Source: Sthenelais limicola
Lineage: Eukaryota; Annelida; Polychaeta; Phyllodocida; Sigalionidae
DNA: 64,000 nt
Assembly (NCBI GenBank): GCA_942159475.1
Contig: OW804095.1
Location: 93,013,740 to 93,077,739, forward strand
Direction of reading: 5' to 3'
The translations under genes and the position numbers were made by a program. Positions 33,935 to 45,926 of the stretch are shown piece by piece; the stretch's first letter is position 1, and each line of letters starts with the position of its first letter. The notes beneath the pieces are model-generated. The model did no database searches, had not been told where the DNA came from, and saw nothing but the letters and a program-made list of their open reading frames with translations.

Positions 33935-34992
33935 GGTGAAAAGGATCACCGGGTATATTGGGAACGCCGCCAGGCAACGCCCACTTGACCACGCCCCCTT
34001 GTCGCACGCCCGGACAACGGCGTGACGTCATAATGTTGTCCCTTCCAGACCCACAAAAATAGTGTTCCTTCCCCCCACTTGCTCTCCTGCTCCCAAACGG
34101 TTCGCACATACCATTGAACATTTTTACATTCTACGGAATTAAAAATTCGTGAATGTTAGTGAATTGCGTACCATTCTGTCAATCATCCTGAGTAGCCAGT
34201 TCATGTGATACATTTTGAGGTGTTGGTTGAGGGTTGGTGTGAGGAGTGTGGACACTTATCTGGGAGGATATCTGGATGCCCATCTCTGTGTGATGTAATT
34301 CACACCAACACTACTAACTTGGCACTTATGCAAAGACTGCTTGATTGACAACCTTCTACCATCTCTGCAGTAAATCCCTGAAGGCCAGTGTGACATCCTA
34401 TTGGTTAGGACTGTTTGATTGACAACCTTCTACCATCTCTGCAGTAAATCCCTGAAGGCCAGTGTGACATCCTATTGGTTTACATGTCTTGTATTCTATT
34501 AGTTATCTTGGTTTGATTGACAACTGTAGAGAGGACCACCCATGACTGAATCTGAGTGATCTACACCTACTACACCCTTTGCGATTTCTGGGTTTCAAAA
34601 GAGTGTTATGTTCTTTATCCAATATTATTATCACAAAATTTACACATATAATTAAGCATAAGCATTTTTAATTAAATATTAAGCATTTTCAGTCGAGCAA
34701 AAACTAAACTGCTAACTATATATGACTTGCCATTGCGCACAAATAGTTGTCCGTAGAATTTGTTTCCTTGGGAAACGCACAATTATATACATTAACTTAA
34801 ACTGATTATAAAGTTAAACAGAAAAATAGTTCATTAAATGATTGATTAACTTAAAAAACTTATAACTTGTTTCTTTTGCATTGATTATGTACCTGTTTCT
34901 GGTGAATAAACTACCATTTATTGGTGGTCAAGGCCATCCGTTCTTCACTGTCTTCATTTATATAGATATCCTGCCTGTTATTATCGCTCACC
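33935..34992. mobile_element. 1058-bp TA-flanked insertion inside the DIRS-like recombinase
   Basis: TA at 33933-33934 and TA at 34993-34994 flank a block that splits the recombinase frame. Skipping the block with one TA restores an unbroken frame at the expected place just before the catalytic-Arg box. The ends read GGTGAA at the left and, in reverse complement, GGTGAG at the right, so the terminal repeat is very short. The left 130 bp are GC-rich (ACGCCC words). The interior has a 74-bp tandem duplication but no transposase. Confidence 0.7.
34335..34482. repeat. 74-bp perfect tandem duplication
   Basis: 34335-34408 and 34409-34482 differ at one internal base (GACTGCTTG against GACTGTTTG) and at the last two. 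The TTTGATTGACAAC start recurs once more near 34510, so a third, decayed unit may follow. Confidence 0.85.
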
Positions 34993-34994
34993 TA

Positions 34995-35378
34995 TACTGC
35001 CGAATCCCTGGGATCCACTAGCACCATATTGGCCCTGATGATTAGGAGCATCTCAGGTTTTATTGGGGCTTTGCTGACAACCTGAGACCCTCTCAATCAG
35101 TGTATTCCTATGAGGGTAGTGCGCAGCTGGTAGTCCATAGTCAGAGGGTTAGCATACCCCTGTTCCTTGTGTAGAATTTGTACGATATCTAAATATTGTT
35201 TAATACTGTTGTAGGTCAGCCTATGGGCAAGCAATGCTACGTAGAGGCACAGAACATGCAATGTCACAGGTACGGGTGTTTTGTTGTATAGCTGACAAAA
35301 CTTAAAATAGGCCCTGAGATGGGTGGAGTAGGCCTTTTGTGTATTTGGCACCCAGGCCTGGTCCTGTTGAGTGACCAT
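34995..35378 (-). pseudogene. DIRS-like tyrosine recombinase remnant, N-terminal part
   Basis: The minus-strand frame starts at ATG 35378 with TQKAYSTHLRAYFKFCQLYN, a typical core-binding domain of DIRS-order recombinases. It continues through LHVLCLYVALLAHRLTYNSI to GIH, where a TGA at 35097-35099 interrupts it. It then resumes in the same frame with VSKAPIKPEMLLIIRANMVL. The TGA could have come from a CGA (Arg) codon by one transition. The frame reaches 34995, where the TA-flanked insert begins. Confidence 0.78.
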
Positions 35379-35395
35379 GGCTGCTAGCGTGCGCT

Positions 35396-35815
35396 TTATG
35401 CGTGAGAAACCCCCAGGCTCTCCAGTTGGGAAATAGCATTTGCTATGGTGGTAAAATGGCCCTGGCAGTGAATAGCGGTCAGGCAGAAATTGTATATTAT
35501 TGACATGCGGTATATTTGTTTAAGAGAGGCATTAATGACAGGGGACCAGCCTTTGTTTATCATCCCGATGGCAGCTCTAGAATCACAGTGTACTTTGACA
35601 TTCTTATCCCTCCATCCTCCCAATTTGTTGGACTATCTTGTCCTACAAAAGTCCAACTCAGTCCCAGCACAGGGTGATCCAGCAGGGTGATCCAGTGGCT
35701 GCACCTTAACCATCTTACATAACCAGCTCCTCTGGGTCACTAAGGCCAGTGCCTCGTAAAAGCTTTGATACCTGAATGGTTGGTGTAAGGCCAAGTCATT
35801 CACCACCTTCCTCAA
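35396..35815 (-). pseudogene. DIRS-like RT connection/RNase H remnant
   Basis: One minus-strand frame with a TAG at 35633-35635. Upstream of the stop is a connection-like piece (FRYQSFYEALALVTQRSWLC). Downstream lies an RNase H core (NVKVHCDSRAAIGMINKG and AIHCQGHFTTIANAISQL), where the last usual catalytic Asp (A-D-A) is Asn. The frame ends at 35396, 18 bp before the recombinase start, the normal order for DIRS elements. The RT palm itself is missing. Confidence 0.7.
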
Positions 35816-36490
35816 CGGGCGGCTGCAGTCATGAATTAATCTTGATTTTATTAGATTCTGCTTTAAGTATGGCTCCTAGTGCCAAGGTAATAGTCATGGT
35901 CTGGGCAACAGGTATAGAACGTTCATTGTCCCCGTGGCAAGGAGCTGATGTAGCAGCGACAGGTTATATTATCTTCTGAGCGGATGGTGAAGGTGCCATC
36001 TTTACCCTCCACCAGCGTTATCTTCTTCTTCCTCTTGGCAGCTGGACGTAAGGCTATCTTTTCGAGGGACGAAGCTCACAATCTTCAGATCCTTCTTGGT
36101 CACAGACCTCAGGGTGAGGTTGGAGGGTTGGGGGTCGAAGGTCGGTGGTCGGAGGTCGGGGGTCGGAGCCAAACACAGCGCTCCCCAACTGCCAGCTGCA
36201 GGACAGCAGTTTGTCCCACAGTTAATCCAACTGAACCAGTTGTGATGGTTTGCAGTACGTGGTTATTTTTTCTTGCAACACTATTCTTGATTTTTCTTGC
36301 AACCCTATTCTTTCACCCAGTCTGAAAACACAATATCTTCTTCAGTAAACTCCATGGTGCTAGGTAGGTCTTGTCCATGCGCTGTCTGGCTAACAAGCTT
36401 AAGTGCCATGTCCAGCATGCGTGAGGCATTGCCTGGAGGGCGCTTAACGCTCCTGCAGCCATAGGCTGAGTTAAACCAGCTTAAACCAGT
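35816..36490 (-). pseudogene. Unassigned coding remnants upstream of the DIRS-like fragment
   Basis: On the minus strand a frame of about 60 codons ends at TAG 36305-36307 and contains KRPPGNASRMLDMALKLVSQ and STMEFTEEDIVFSDWVKE. A second piece near 36010-36130 reads LRSVTKKDLKIVSFVPRKDS and then an acidic EEEED patch. Composition is protein-like and the position fits the gag-like ORF of the same decayed element, but I recognise no domain. A GGTCGG-type simple repeat lies at 36117-36172. Confidence 0.35.
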
Positions 36491-39400
36491 TCAAGCCTCC
36501 CTTATTAGGGACCACTTTTGCATACAAGCTTGCATGGTAGTAAAATGTATGAGTATTTGACGGTTTTTACTGTATCAGAGCTTTCACAACACTGTCAGTA
36601 TTCTGATAATATGAGTCTTTACAAAAGCACTACTGTCACATACAAATGGACGATTTACTAGAGAAAGTTCTCCAGCTTTTAATGTATCTAGGTCTTCCAC
36701 ATCAAATGTTCATCAATTGTTCTTGGGATGTTTTTGGTATGATATATATATTTTTTATATCATTGGTGTTATCACATTGAAATCCTTTTAAATATTACGT
36801 TCTACATTGGTAAAGTTTATTTTCATTTATTCAGTGAAAACAAAATTATATAAAGTATTTGGTATACCACATTGAAGTTGCAATGAAATTGCACTAGCAA
36901 TGAATGTGTCATTAAAAGAGTATAAATATCCATGCTTACTGAGGCCCAGAATAGTCAATGAATAATTTTTTTAAATGTTAGAAAAGGATATGTGGGATTT
37001 TGTGAGATCTCATCTAATTTTAGTTTCATTCCTAAACTTTCATCTTTTTTTACACCTTTTCAATTTCTTTTTCTTTATTACAGATGTACTTTTTCATATT
37101 TTTGTTCAACCATTTAAAAAAACGATTTACTGACATTTTGGGGCTTCCGTAAATGCTAAATATTCTTAATAAAGCTAGACAGAGACAAAAAAAACAAAGG
37201 TGAACGGTTCGCTGGACTTGCCCAATATATACTTATGATAAATCTAATAGACAAATAAAGACTTACGGACTAACACGACACAATGTAAATTCTGACACAA
37301 GCAACATAACCTTATGTTCCTTCTTCTTCGTACTTTACCATTGCGTCCGAATTAGCCAATACAAAGCAAAAAGGAAACACGTTATGCTGTGATGCAAGGC
37401 CGTAATCTATAGCCTGTATTTACCCTCGATTGAGTCGAGCAACTCTTCTATGCAGCAAAGCATCCATGGACACCTGACTGGCATCAACCCTTGAACTTCT
37501 GACTTGCATCATCCTACTTGATACCCCTTCTATGTGGAAATTGCAAAGGAATCTTAGGAGTTATTTTTGACATTTCGAGAGGACCTAGATGAGACATCTA
37601 GGTAAACATATATATATGTGCATCCTTGAACAAGATATTTTATTGTTGTTGAGCTGGTTCTGTAGGTGTAGAGGGGTGGCGAGCTCCTCCCTACATTGTT
37701 CATTGGCCTTTTATTGGTTAGAACCTGAAATTGCCAAAACACAACAACCATTGTATCTAACAGCTTTTCACCACAAATCGATAACAAATCTTCCTAGTCT
37801 GAAAGCAAAGGTAGATCCCAAAGGTAAATATCCCTTCGCATCAGATGACTATTTACCTATTGTGTATATAAATTGCTACATCGGATTTATATTACTTTGC
37901 CTATAACATCGATTCTGATCTGGAGAAGAAGAGGCATCATCTACTCTCGACGATCTGGAACTAAGCATCTTCAAAAAGAGGATTTTGTGGATATCCATCT
38001 ATTCACCATCTATTTGACAATACACATTGTTATAGTAATATGCATCGCGGGATTATGTCACCCTTATAATCGCTCATTTCCAGGAGTATTTTGATCTAAT
38101 GATCTAGAATAAGGAGTTTCGTTCGCTTAATGCATACCTACCGTATTTAGGAACATTCTTTTGATCAAATACATTCGATCCTATATCTATTCCACCCCAA
38201 CAACTTAGGGCAGAGAATATATTTGAACGGTATTATAGAATCAAACTGCATTGTGTCTATCTACCTAGGTATGAACTTCAGACGACAAAAACAAACAATC
38301 TTTACATGATGTTTCTGATTTCTATAGTGCTGGATCACCGCAGAAGAATGGGTAATGTACATCCTATGATCACAACAATACTCATCTTGTAGGATTTAAA
38401 CCTAATTTCCATGCAGTGAAAGGTATTTTATGAAATCGTTTCTTTATGGAGCAGGACATACACTATTTAGTATGATATCAATATAATGTACTCGAGGACA
38501 AACTTGTAGGAGTACATACATGGAATACAAGCTGTATCCAATCGATCAGGACACCGAGTGGTATTATGTCGTCTTTCCGATGATTATGTGAGTGTCAAAG
38601 GTAAAACTGATGCATCAAGATCTTAGAACCATGTTCTTGGAAAACAATGTCTAGGGAAAGTTGACACTGAGAAGCAATAAAACGACACGCAGTCTAGATA
38701 ATAAATGATAGACTGGAATAGACCTACTTTATAACTCTTAGGAATTGTATTCAAATCGGTGACTCTGAACTAAGAAAACTTGCCTGAGATCGGTACATTT
38801 CCATGTGAAGGACCTGTCCGGACATTCTTGGAACATTTATTCCTGATTGGTATATTTTAGACCAAAGACTCAATCCTGGACAGAGGTATCCAAGGTGAAA
38901 ATATGTCAGAATTTGCATCTGTCTTGGACGCTCTTGTGATCAAGCCATCACAAATACTTCCTCGGTCCTCTTTCTCTGGTGATTATTCTTGTCTTAAAGC
39001 AAACAGCTTTTTAATAGGGGACTTTAGAAAACATAAATGTTCAGCACTGAACGGCCCTAACGTCTGAAAATATTTACTTATAAATATGTAGGTCTAGTAT
39101 CCGATTTCTTGTAAAAAATAAATTTTAGTATTGTAGAAGGTGTTTTCCAACATTGACGATTATTTACCGTCAAACTATTTAGAATATCAACCTCATATTT
39201 CCAGGAGTTAGAGATGTTTAGTACCATCTGTATTCTGTTTTTATTGGCCAGTCATTTAAATACAAGTACAAAATACGTATACCTATCTAGGGTAGTTGTC
39301 ATGCGTTGCCATATTCAAAAGGTTTATTTTCTACAGACATAAAAAAACGGAGGTTGTCATATCAAAACCATTAGTTGTGAGCCGCAGATTCGTAGGCATG

Positions 39401-42400
39401 AGAATCACGATTCTCCGGAAATGATAACAAGAACGAAGCAGTATTCATTTGCACCGAGTTTTATTAACTCAAAATCACAAGGTCAAACAAAGCAACAGTG
39501 GGTACAGCTTGATTTGAACATGTCATGCAAATCCGCTATTCCATGCCATACTTCAGTTTTCAGTCGAGCTCCAATTGTGAACTCCCATTTTGATTATTTT
39601 ATCAAACAGCTCAGACAACTTCTAATTCCAGATTGTTATAAGTTGTCTCAGATACAAATGTTAAGCATACACTAGTTCTATTCATACACCCAAATTTATC
39701 TATCTGTTCTTTCAGTTCAGTTTATATATTTCCCCAATCACAACCCCGCCCCTCTTAAATCGGTTCAGTGGACACATGTCCTTAACAAGAATCAAATTAT
39801 TTCACATGAACAGCTGAATAATTGAGAGCCCCGAATTTTTAATAAGCCGTTTCGTTGTGGTGTTTTTCTTCGCTGTGGTTGTGAAGGTTGCTCCAAATAT
39901 CAGATTTCCCAAGGTTGATAACTTTATTTGATTGACACAATGGGCGGCTGATTAAATAGGCTACCTTGTTCAATGGTGCTTTGGATAATGTGTTGAGCTG
40001 CAAAGCATAATTAATACACCGATTTAAAATAGCAGTTTTAACTATTTAAATCATTCTCTAGGAGTTGTTATTCTTACAAAGAAAAATATGTTTTGTACCC
40101 ACTGAATATTGTCATGTATAAATGAGATTACACAATACTCTTTCAAAACCAGAAAATACTATATCTTTTCCTCAGCTATAGAATATCAAGACAGGACATC
40201 AGAATTGAATTATGACAGTACCTAATAATTTGGTTCCATTTATCTTGAAAACGTTATATCTAATTTATTATTATCGGTATTGGCATCTGTTATCATTCAA
40301 AATCATTTTCCGCACTGTGGAGGTCTTCCAACTGTTGCCTTCAATAACAATCAATATTTAACTTAGCATCGCAAGTATACAGTAAATCGAAAAGTGGGAG
40401 TTAATCAGAAAATATTCTAGAGTGCAGAGTGACAGCACTCAATGGAAAACCAACGTTATGATCCATTATTTTTCATATGAGTAGGCGATAGTTTCAAACC
40501 CCTATCGTGCAATGAATGAACTTACCTAGTATTGATCCTCCAATAAAGTGTTACATGAAAATGAGTCAAAAGTCGCATAAATGATATTTTTTAAATGTTC
40601 TAATCCACAAGATCTCTTTGATGTTTGGATTTGGGGTGTGTAAAGTGTATTTGGTCAAATCAGTACATGTACACAATCTCAAGACTATATTTAATATGTC
40701 TCTGTGTTTCTTCATCCTAAAGAAGCATATATACTTTACTTGACTATCTTTTCAAACAAAGATATAAACATACTTATTAGATATGCTAGAGGTTAACATC
40801 GTTGAAATCTGTCTAATCCCATCTTTTAAAATAAGATGGTATCTCAAGAGACATGTTTTTGCGACTTATGACTCATTTTACAGTGGCATATATTATTGTT
40901 GTGGCTATTGTTCTTCTGCTTTACTGAACTCTTACGTATGTGCGCTCAAATAAAACAAATACCACATGCGTAAGAGGAAGGCATTTGCCTTGTCCATAGG
41001 CTAGTATCCTTAGCCCTGAAGAGACCATTTATGCATACATATGTTACACAGAGCCTGTGCTATATCTATGGGCTGAGCATCAAGGTAAAATAAATTTGGT
41101 GATTGTTTGTAATATTATTATTCACCTTCATTAAAGTATTAACACTCATAGAAAAACGATCAATCACAAATCTAGAATTACCACCACCAATCAGTGTTGT
41201 GCGCTATATCCATGTTAATCAAATATTGCCTATCATACCAGCATAAGAGTCCTGCATGCAGATCCAAACGACTGTAGTACCTAACAGGTGCAATGTAAAC
41301 AATAAATACGTTCACAGGTAATGACCATGCAATTACCTGTAATTACAAGGTTACGTAAGCTAAAGCAAGCCTCCTGTTCCTTCTCACACATGCCAATGCA
41401 GTTAAAAATATCAACTTGCTCCACTTAAATAAAAATTGAATGATTCGGTTTTTCTCAGCATAAATGAATAACGAACTGTCTTGTTGTCAATGGATACTGG
41501 TCACGACGTTTATATTTCATATTTACCGATTTTTATGATGTCATACGATTATTATTTCATATCCCATATAATGTAAATATGAATATGAGTGTATTAAACA
41601 TTATGGTATGAATATATTTCTACATGTGCCTTCACATGAACATGCATCAGACATGTTGATTATTATTTCTAATATTAATACACAGAGGTGTCCGCCATAG
41701 ATTAATTAGCATTAAAGTTAAAGCACCTCAATACTCATAAGCAGCATATCACTGCCACCCGAAACATTACCTACCCATCATTATTTCACAACCAAACAAA
41801 TATAGTAATTTGGCTATAAAATACATATACGTGGGTGTTCAAACTGAAGTGTTGATGATTGTGATCAATTCAATCTCTACATTCAATTCAAACGTGTACT
41901 TAGCGAGGACTTGCCAGCACATTCTGCCTATTGCTTAATTTCCCTACTGAGTTAGGAGTTGAGGAATAGAATCGATGCCAAAAGTGAATTGATGTAGGTC
42001 CAGCTATTGCATTAGTCTGCTTTATTAACCTACAGACCCAAGGTATGGTCATCACATTTCCCTATTTGTCAATATAATCCTACCACCCACGCACATACTC
42101 ACAACACAGCCATACCCTGCCAAACTAAGTACCCCTGCTGATGTCATGATAATGTATGGGTGAAGTCGCCAGAGAACTTCGATTCGAAAAACGATTCGCC
42201 TCCACACATTTGTGCAAATTCTATGTGCCTATTTCAGCATTTTAAAGAGAGGATGATGAGAGGTGGATAAATTGATATTTTGGGTTTAATTGAAGTTATA
42301 ATGAAATTATTAGGTCCTGCTGAGGATTGAAAATTGCCTTGAAATGAAAAATTTTCAAATCTGATTAACGCTTCAGAAGCCATTTTCTAACAATTGATTC

Positions 42401-42672
42401 ACAGGGATATCGTGTTTAGCGAGTAAGATTATTCAACCAAATTAGCTGATTTTACAACATGACTGAAGAACACTTACACAGACAAGTTTGATCCTAGTGT
42501 TTCTAATTTTTTAACCTGACGGTTCTGTTGATATTGATTCATCCCTTTAGTCATGTCATGTATGTCCTCACTCAGCCAGAAGTGCACCACCTGTTGTACT
42601 TTATTAGTACAATAACGAATTTAGCAGTGATAAATAATACATTCAATTCCATGTTATTTTGATATGTTGCAG
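36491..42672. other. Gene-poor stretch of about 6 kb
   Basis: AT-rich DNA with only short, unconvincing frames (for example 84 codons at 39421-39675 on the plus strand). No repeat family that I could define is present. Since an exon lies just to the right on the plus strand, part of this may be an intron. Confidence 0.4.
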
Positions 42673-42791
42673 GTACGGCGTGGGCAGGAGAGGACGAGGA
42701 TGATTCCCTGTATGACCCCCTGACCCCATCCTCGTCTGACGACACCTACCTCCCCACTACACAACTTTACTACACAACCCCTCCTAAACAG
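42673..42791 (+). CDS. Internal coding exon of an unrecognised host gene
   Basis: The acceptor TTTTGATATGTTGCAG ends at 42672 and the donor CAG/GTAGGT lies at 42791/42792. Only one of the three frames is open: two bases completing a split codon and then 39 codons, ending exactly on a codon boundary. The peptide is acidic and rich in Ser, Thr, Pro and Tyr: TAWAGEDEDDSLYDPL, then TPSSSDDTYLPTT, then QLYYTTPPKQ. Local GC content is clearly higher than around it, as expected of an exon. No domain is recognisable and it is probably part of a disordered linker. No neighbouring exon could be found, so the introns must be long. Confidence 0.6.
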
Positions 42792-42928
42792 GTAGGTTCA
42801 TTTTTTAACAGGGGTGTGGTCGATGCATTAGATCACACTTAGTTCACACCTACAGTTGTGAACTACATGTAACACCTGATATACTATTCAATATATATAA
42901 GCTTGTGGTGAACGGGAAAATATGTTAG

Positions 42929-43099
42929 GTGTTACAGAGCGAGGAATGAATTAGGGATTTTGGATGGGCAGTGAGTATCAATTTGTGGGTATGTTTATAT
43001 TTTTTACCACCAAGGTTGTGATAAAAAATATAAATATGCCCACAAACTGAAGCTCACTGCCCATCAAAAATCCCTAATTCATTCCTCGCTCTGTAACAC
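42929..43099. repeat. 171-nt foldback with arms of about 80 bp
   Basis: The left arm starts GTGTTACAGAGCGAGGAATG and the right arm ends with its complement CATTCCTCGCTCTGTAACAC. Pairing continues to a loop of only about 7 nt (CAAGGTT, 43011-43017), with a few mismatches. It lies 137 bp downstream of the exon's donor, inside the presumed intron. It is either a foldback transposon or a source of double-stranded RNA. Confidence 0.75.
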
Positions 43100-44708
43100 T
43101 GCTGGGTAACTGAGCACACATAGCCCCTGTTTTGTTTCCCCTCGGGAAATGCTATGCACTAAAACAGCCCACCAGTCAAACAGTTAAACTAATAAAGAAA
43201 AAGCAATACATTGACAGTAACTGATACTTGTGTATTTAGTATGATTTAGCAGTACAGTCATAATGTGTTGAATGATGTCTTAGGCTCATGGGGTACTGGT
43301 CATCTTAGTTAGATCCATGATCTTCCATTCATAGGACAAAAAGGAAGGTGACAGAGTGCCGGGAGATTAATTAGGATGAAAGTGATGAAAGGTGATGAAG
43401 CAATTGTCTTAGGCTAAATGATTGTTTTAGGCAGTCTTTGCTGAGACAGATCCCAAAGAAATTGCACGGAGGTGCCCTGGCCTGTCCTGTCCGATCACAA
43501 CACCCAACAAACACGCACATTTTAAAAATAGCCATTTTCACTCATCAAAATATTCGGAAATATAATCCTTCCTCCCCCCAACCCCACCCCCACCCCTGTT
43601 CGTGAAATATAACATATTTCTGATTTTGAGTAAGGGAGAAATGAGATGGTTTGAGAATGAGACTGTTGTAACAGGTTCAGTTACTTTAATTTGGTATTAC
43701 ATTTAGCTGATTAGGAGAGGGATTGAATGGGGGCACAAATCCCCTCTAGATTCATATTCCTCGAAGATTTTATATATATCAATATCATTATTTGTTATCC
43801 TTGGGATAATGACTGTGGGGGCTGCTGCATATAGTATGGTGGCCTTGGTCATTATGTATTATCTTCTAAGTTGCTACAACAGTGAATCAGTTCAGTGTCG
43901 GGTGCTTAGCCATAACGTAAGGGAAACTGGACGACTTTGATACACTGTTTCTGCTGCATAATCAGTTTATTCATTATGCACAAACACTGCACCAGCAGGC
44001 CCAAAATGATGGTTATTAATCCATTTAGTCTCTACTCAACGTGGCTCTAGACCCAGGGCAGTACATATATACTGTATCCAAGATATGTGTTGAATTACAG
44101 CCTACAATGTGCTGTTCATCTTGGCCTTTGCTGGGAATAATAGAAAATATTATTTCTATCAGAGCCATTGAGACAAATTCATAAGAAAACATAAACCTTT
44201 ACACACATTTCCATCTTTAGAATCGACGGGTAAAGTGATAGGGATCACAATGTGAGACTGAGTGTTCTGTCAACATTAAAGAAGTAGTGGTGTTGGAATT
44301 GATCGCGAAAAAGCGTAAACCCAAGGAAAAGGTTTTTTTCTGTCAGCTGAGAAATCGATACTTTCTCTGTGTAGGCGGGCTGGGAATATGGCTTGCATCG
44401 CCATGGGGATATCTCCTGTAAATCAATTATGTGTCACATCTAACTGGAAAAGCTGAAGAAAGTTCTTGAAGATGATACGCAATTTGTCATATATATATAT
44501 CTAGAGCTCTATTATCTGTTGTTTATTATATATTAGTATATTATGCTTTAAAACACACCCAATCATCATTTCCCTAATCCTATTTCCCACACTTACCCAC
44601 CCTGTTTGGGTTGACTGGTCATTACCTTATATAGGTGTTAATTATTTGGCTGTTATAGCATTACTTTTGTTGAGGTCAGGTAATAATAGCTACTTTTTTT
44701 GTTTCATA
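43100..44708. other. Non-coding stretch
   Basis: A C-rich run lies at 43566-43600. No other exon could be supported. Confidence 0.4.
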
Positions 44709-45926
44709 CCGAAATCCTTTGGCCGATGTCAGTTAACTCGGATGTCGGAGGTTGGATGTCGGCCGAAGTTCGGCCGAAATTCGGGAAGTTCCGACCTTTA
44801 TAATTTGCCGAATTAGGGCCGAACCGAACCGAGCCGAACCGATATTTAATAAATTCGGGAGAAATTCGGTAAAATTCTCTTTTATTTCGGCCGAATTCGG
44901 CCGAATTTAGTCCGAATTCGGACTAAATTCGGACGTCACATATTGGGCCACTGTGTCGCCATTTCCCAACGGATTGGAATACTTTAAAAAGCTCTGTAAT
45001 GCTGACATGTTCCCAGTTCGTTTGGTATACAATACAAGTTCATAGTCTTAATTAACTTGCCTGTACAGACGTTAATTAATAATTTGATATATCTTTTTCA
45101 TATTGTAAAATATTCACCTCATATAATACATTACTAGCAACGATTGCCAAATGAGGTACAGATAATGATTCAATAATTATATGATTTTAGGCCAGTCAAA
45201 TAGATATGTTCAGGTATTTAATACATTTTAAATTTTGGAAAAGGCTCAAATAGTTTTTGAGTAATGAGCATAAGTATTCAGACATAATTTTAGACATATA
45301 AGACAAAATGATTGGGAAAATATAGGTATATGAATCATAGGTGTAGGAATTGAAATATTGGCCCCAGCCTTCCCAAACTTCACCTGCATTATGCTGATAT
45401 TCCTTGCTATATGTAATTTTGACTATATTAAATATCGATCAAATATTACTTAGGAATGAGGTTACTTATTCAAATGAATATTAATCTATTATCAACCCTT
45501 AGCCAACCCAACCCTACCAAGCCTAGAGGTGTGGTAGCTTATAAATTATTTATACAATAATTCATTTCTATTCTCATCTAAGCTCCTTTTTCGAATATAC
45601 CAATATATATCTAGCATAAAATTAAACATGGTTTTATCATATATGTACACCAAAGATTGTAGAGATTCAACGAATTTTGTTTTTTCTAAAAAAAAAATGG
45701 CCTCCTGAAATCAAATGCTGCCTGTTTGGCAGAATTACTCATATCATTTATGCATATCTTTACGTGTATCTTTATGTATATATGGTATGTACACAGGTAT
45801 GTAAATGTACGTTATATAAGCATAAAAGATTGCCGAATGCTGAGTCTTCCGAATTCGGCCGAGTTTCGGCCAAAACTCGGCCGAAGTTTTGGCCGAATTG
45901 ATCCAATTCGGATAACCGAAGTTCGG
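44709..45926. mobile_element. Non-autonomous DNA element with TTCGGCCGAA arms
   Basis: TA at 44707-44708 and at 45927-45928 flank the block. The ends read CCGAAATCC and, in reverse complement, CCGAACTTC. The left arm (44709-44940) and right arm (about 45830-45926) are dense in TTCGGCCGAA, GCCGAACCGA and CCGAATTCGG palindromes, which are nearly absent from the AT-rich interior. No transposase is present. Short open frames around 45677-46110 overlap the right arm and are not genes. Confidence 0.65.

Noticed and set aside
33605..33988. A 127-codon plus-strand frame
   Set aside because: It is antisense to the recombinase remnant, whose motifs on the minus strand are much stronger, and it crosses the insert boundary.
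35984..36325. A 113-codon plus-strand frame with Leu/Phe-rich end
   Set aside because: It runs through the GGTCGG simple repeat and opposite protein-like minus-strand remnants.
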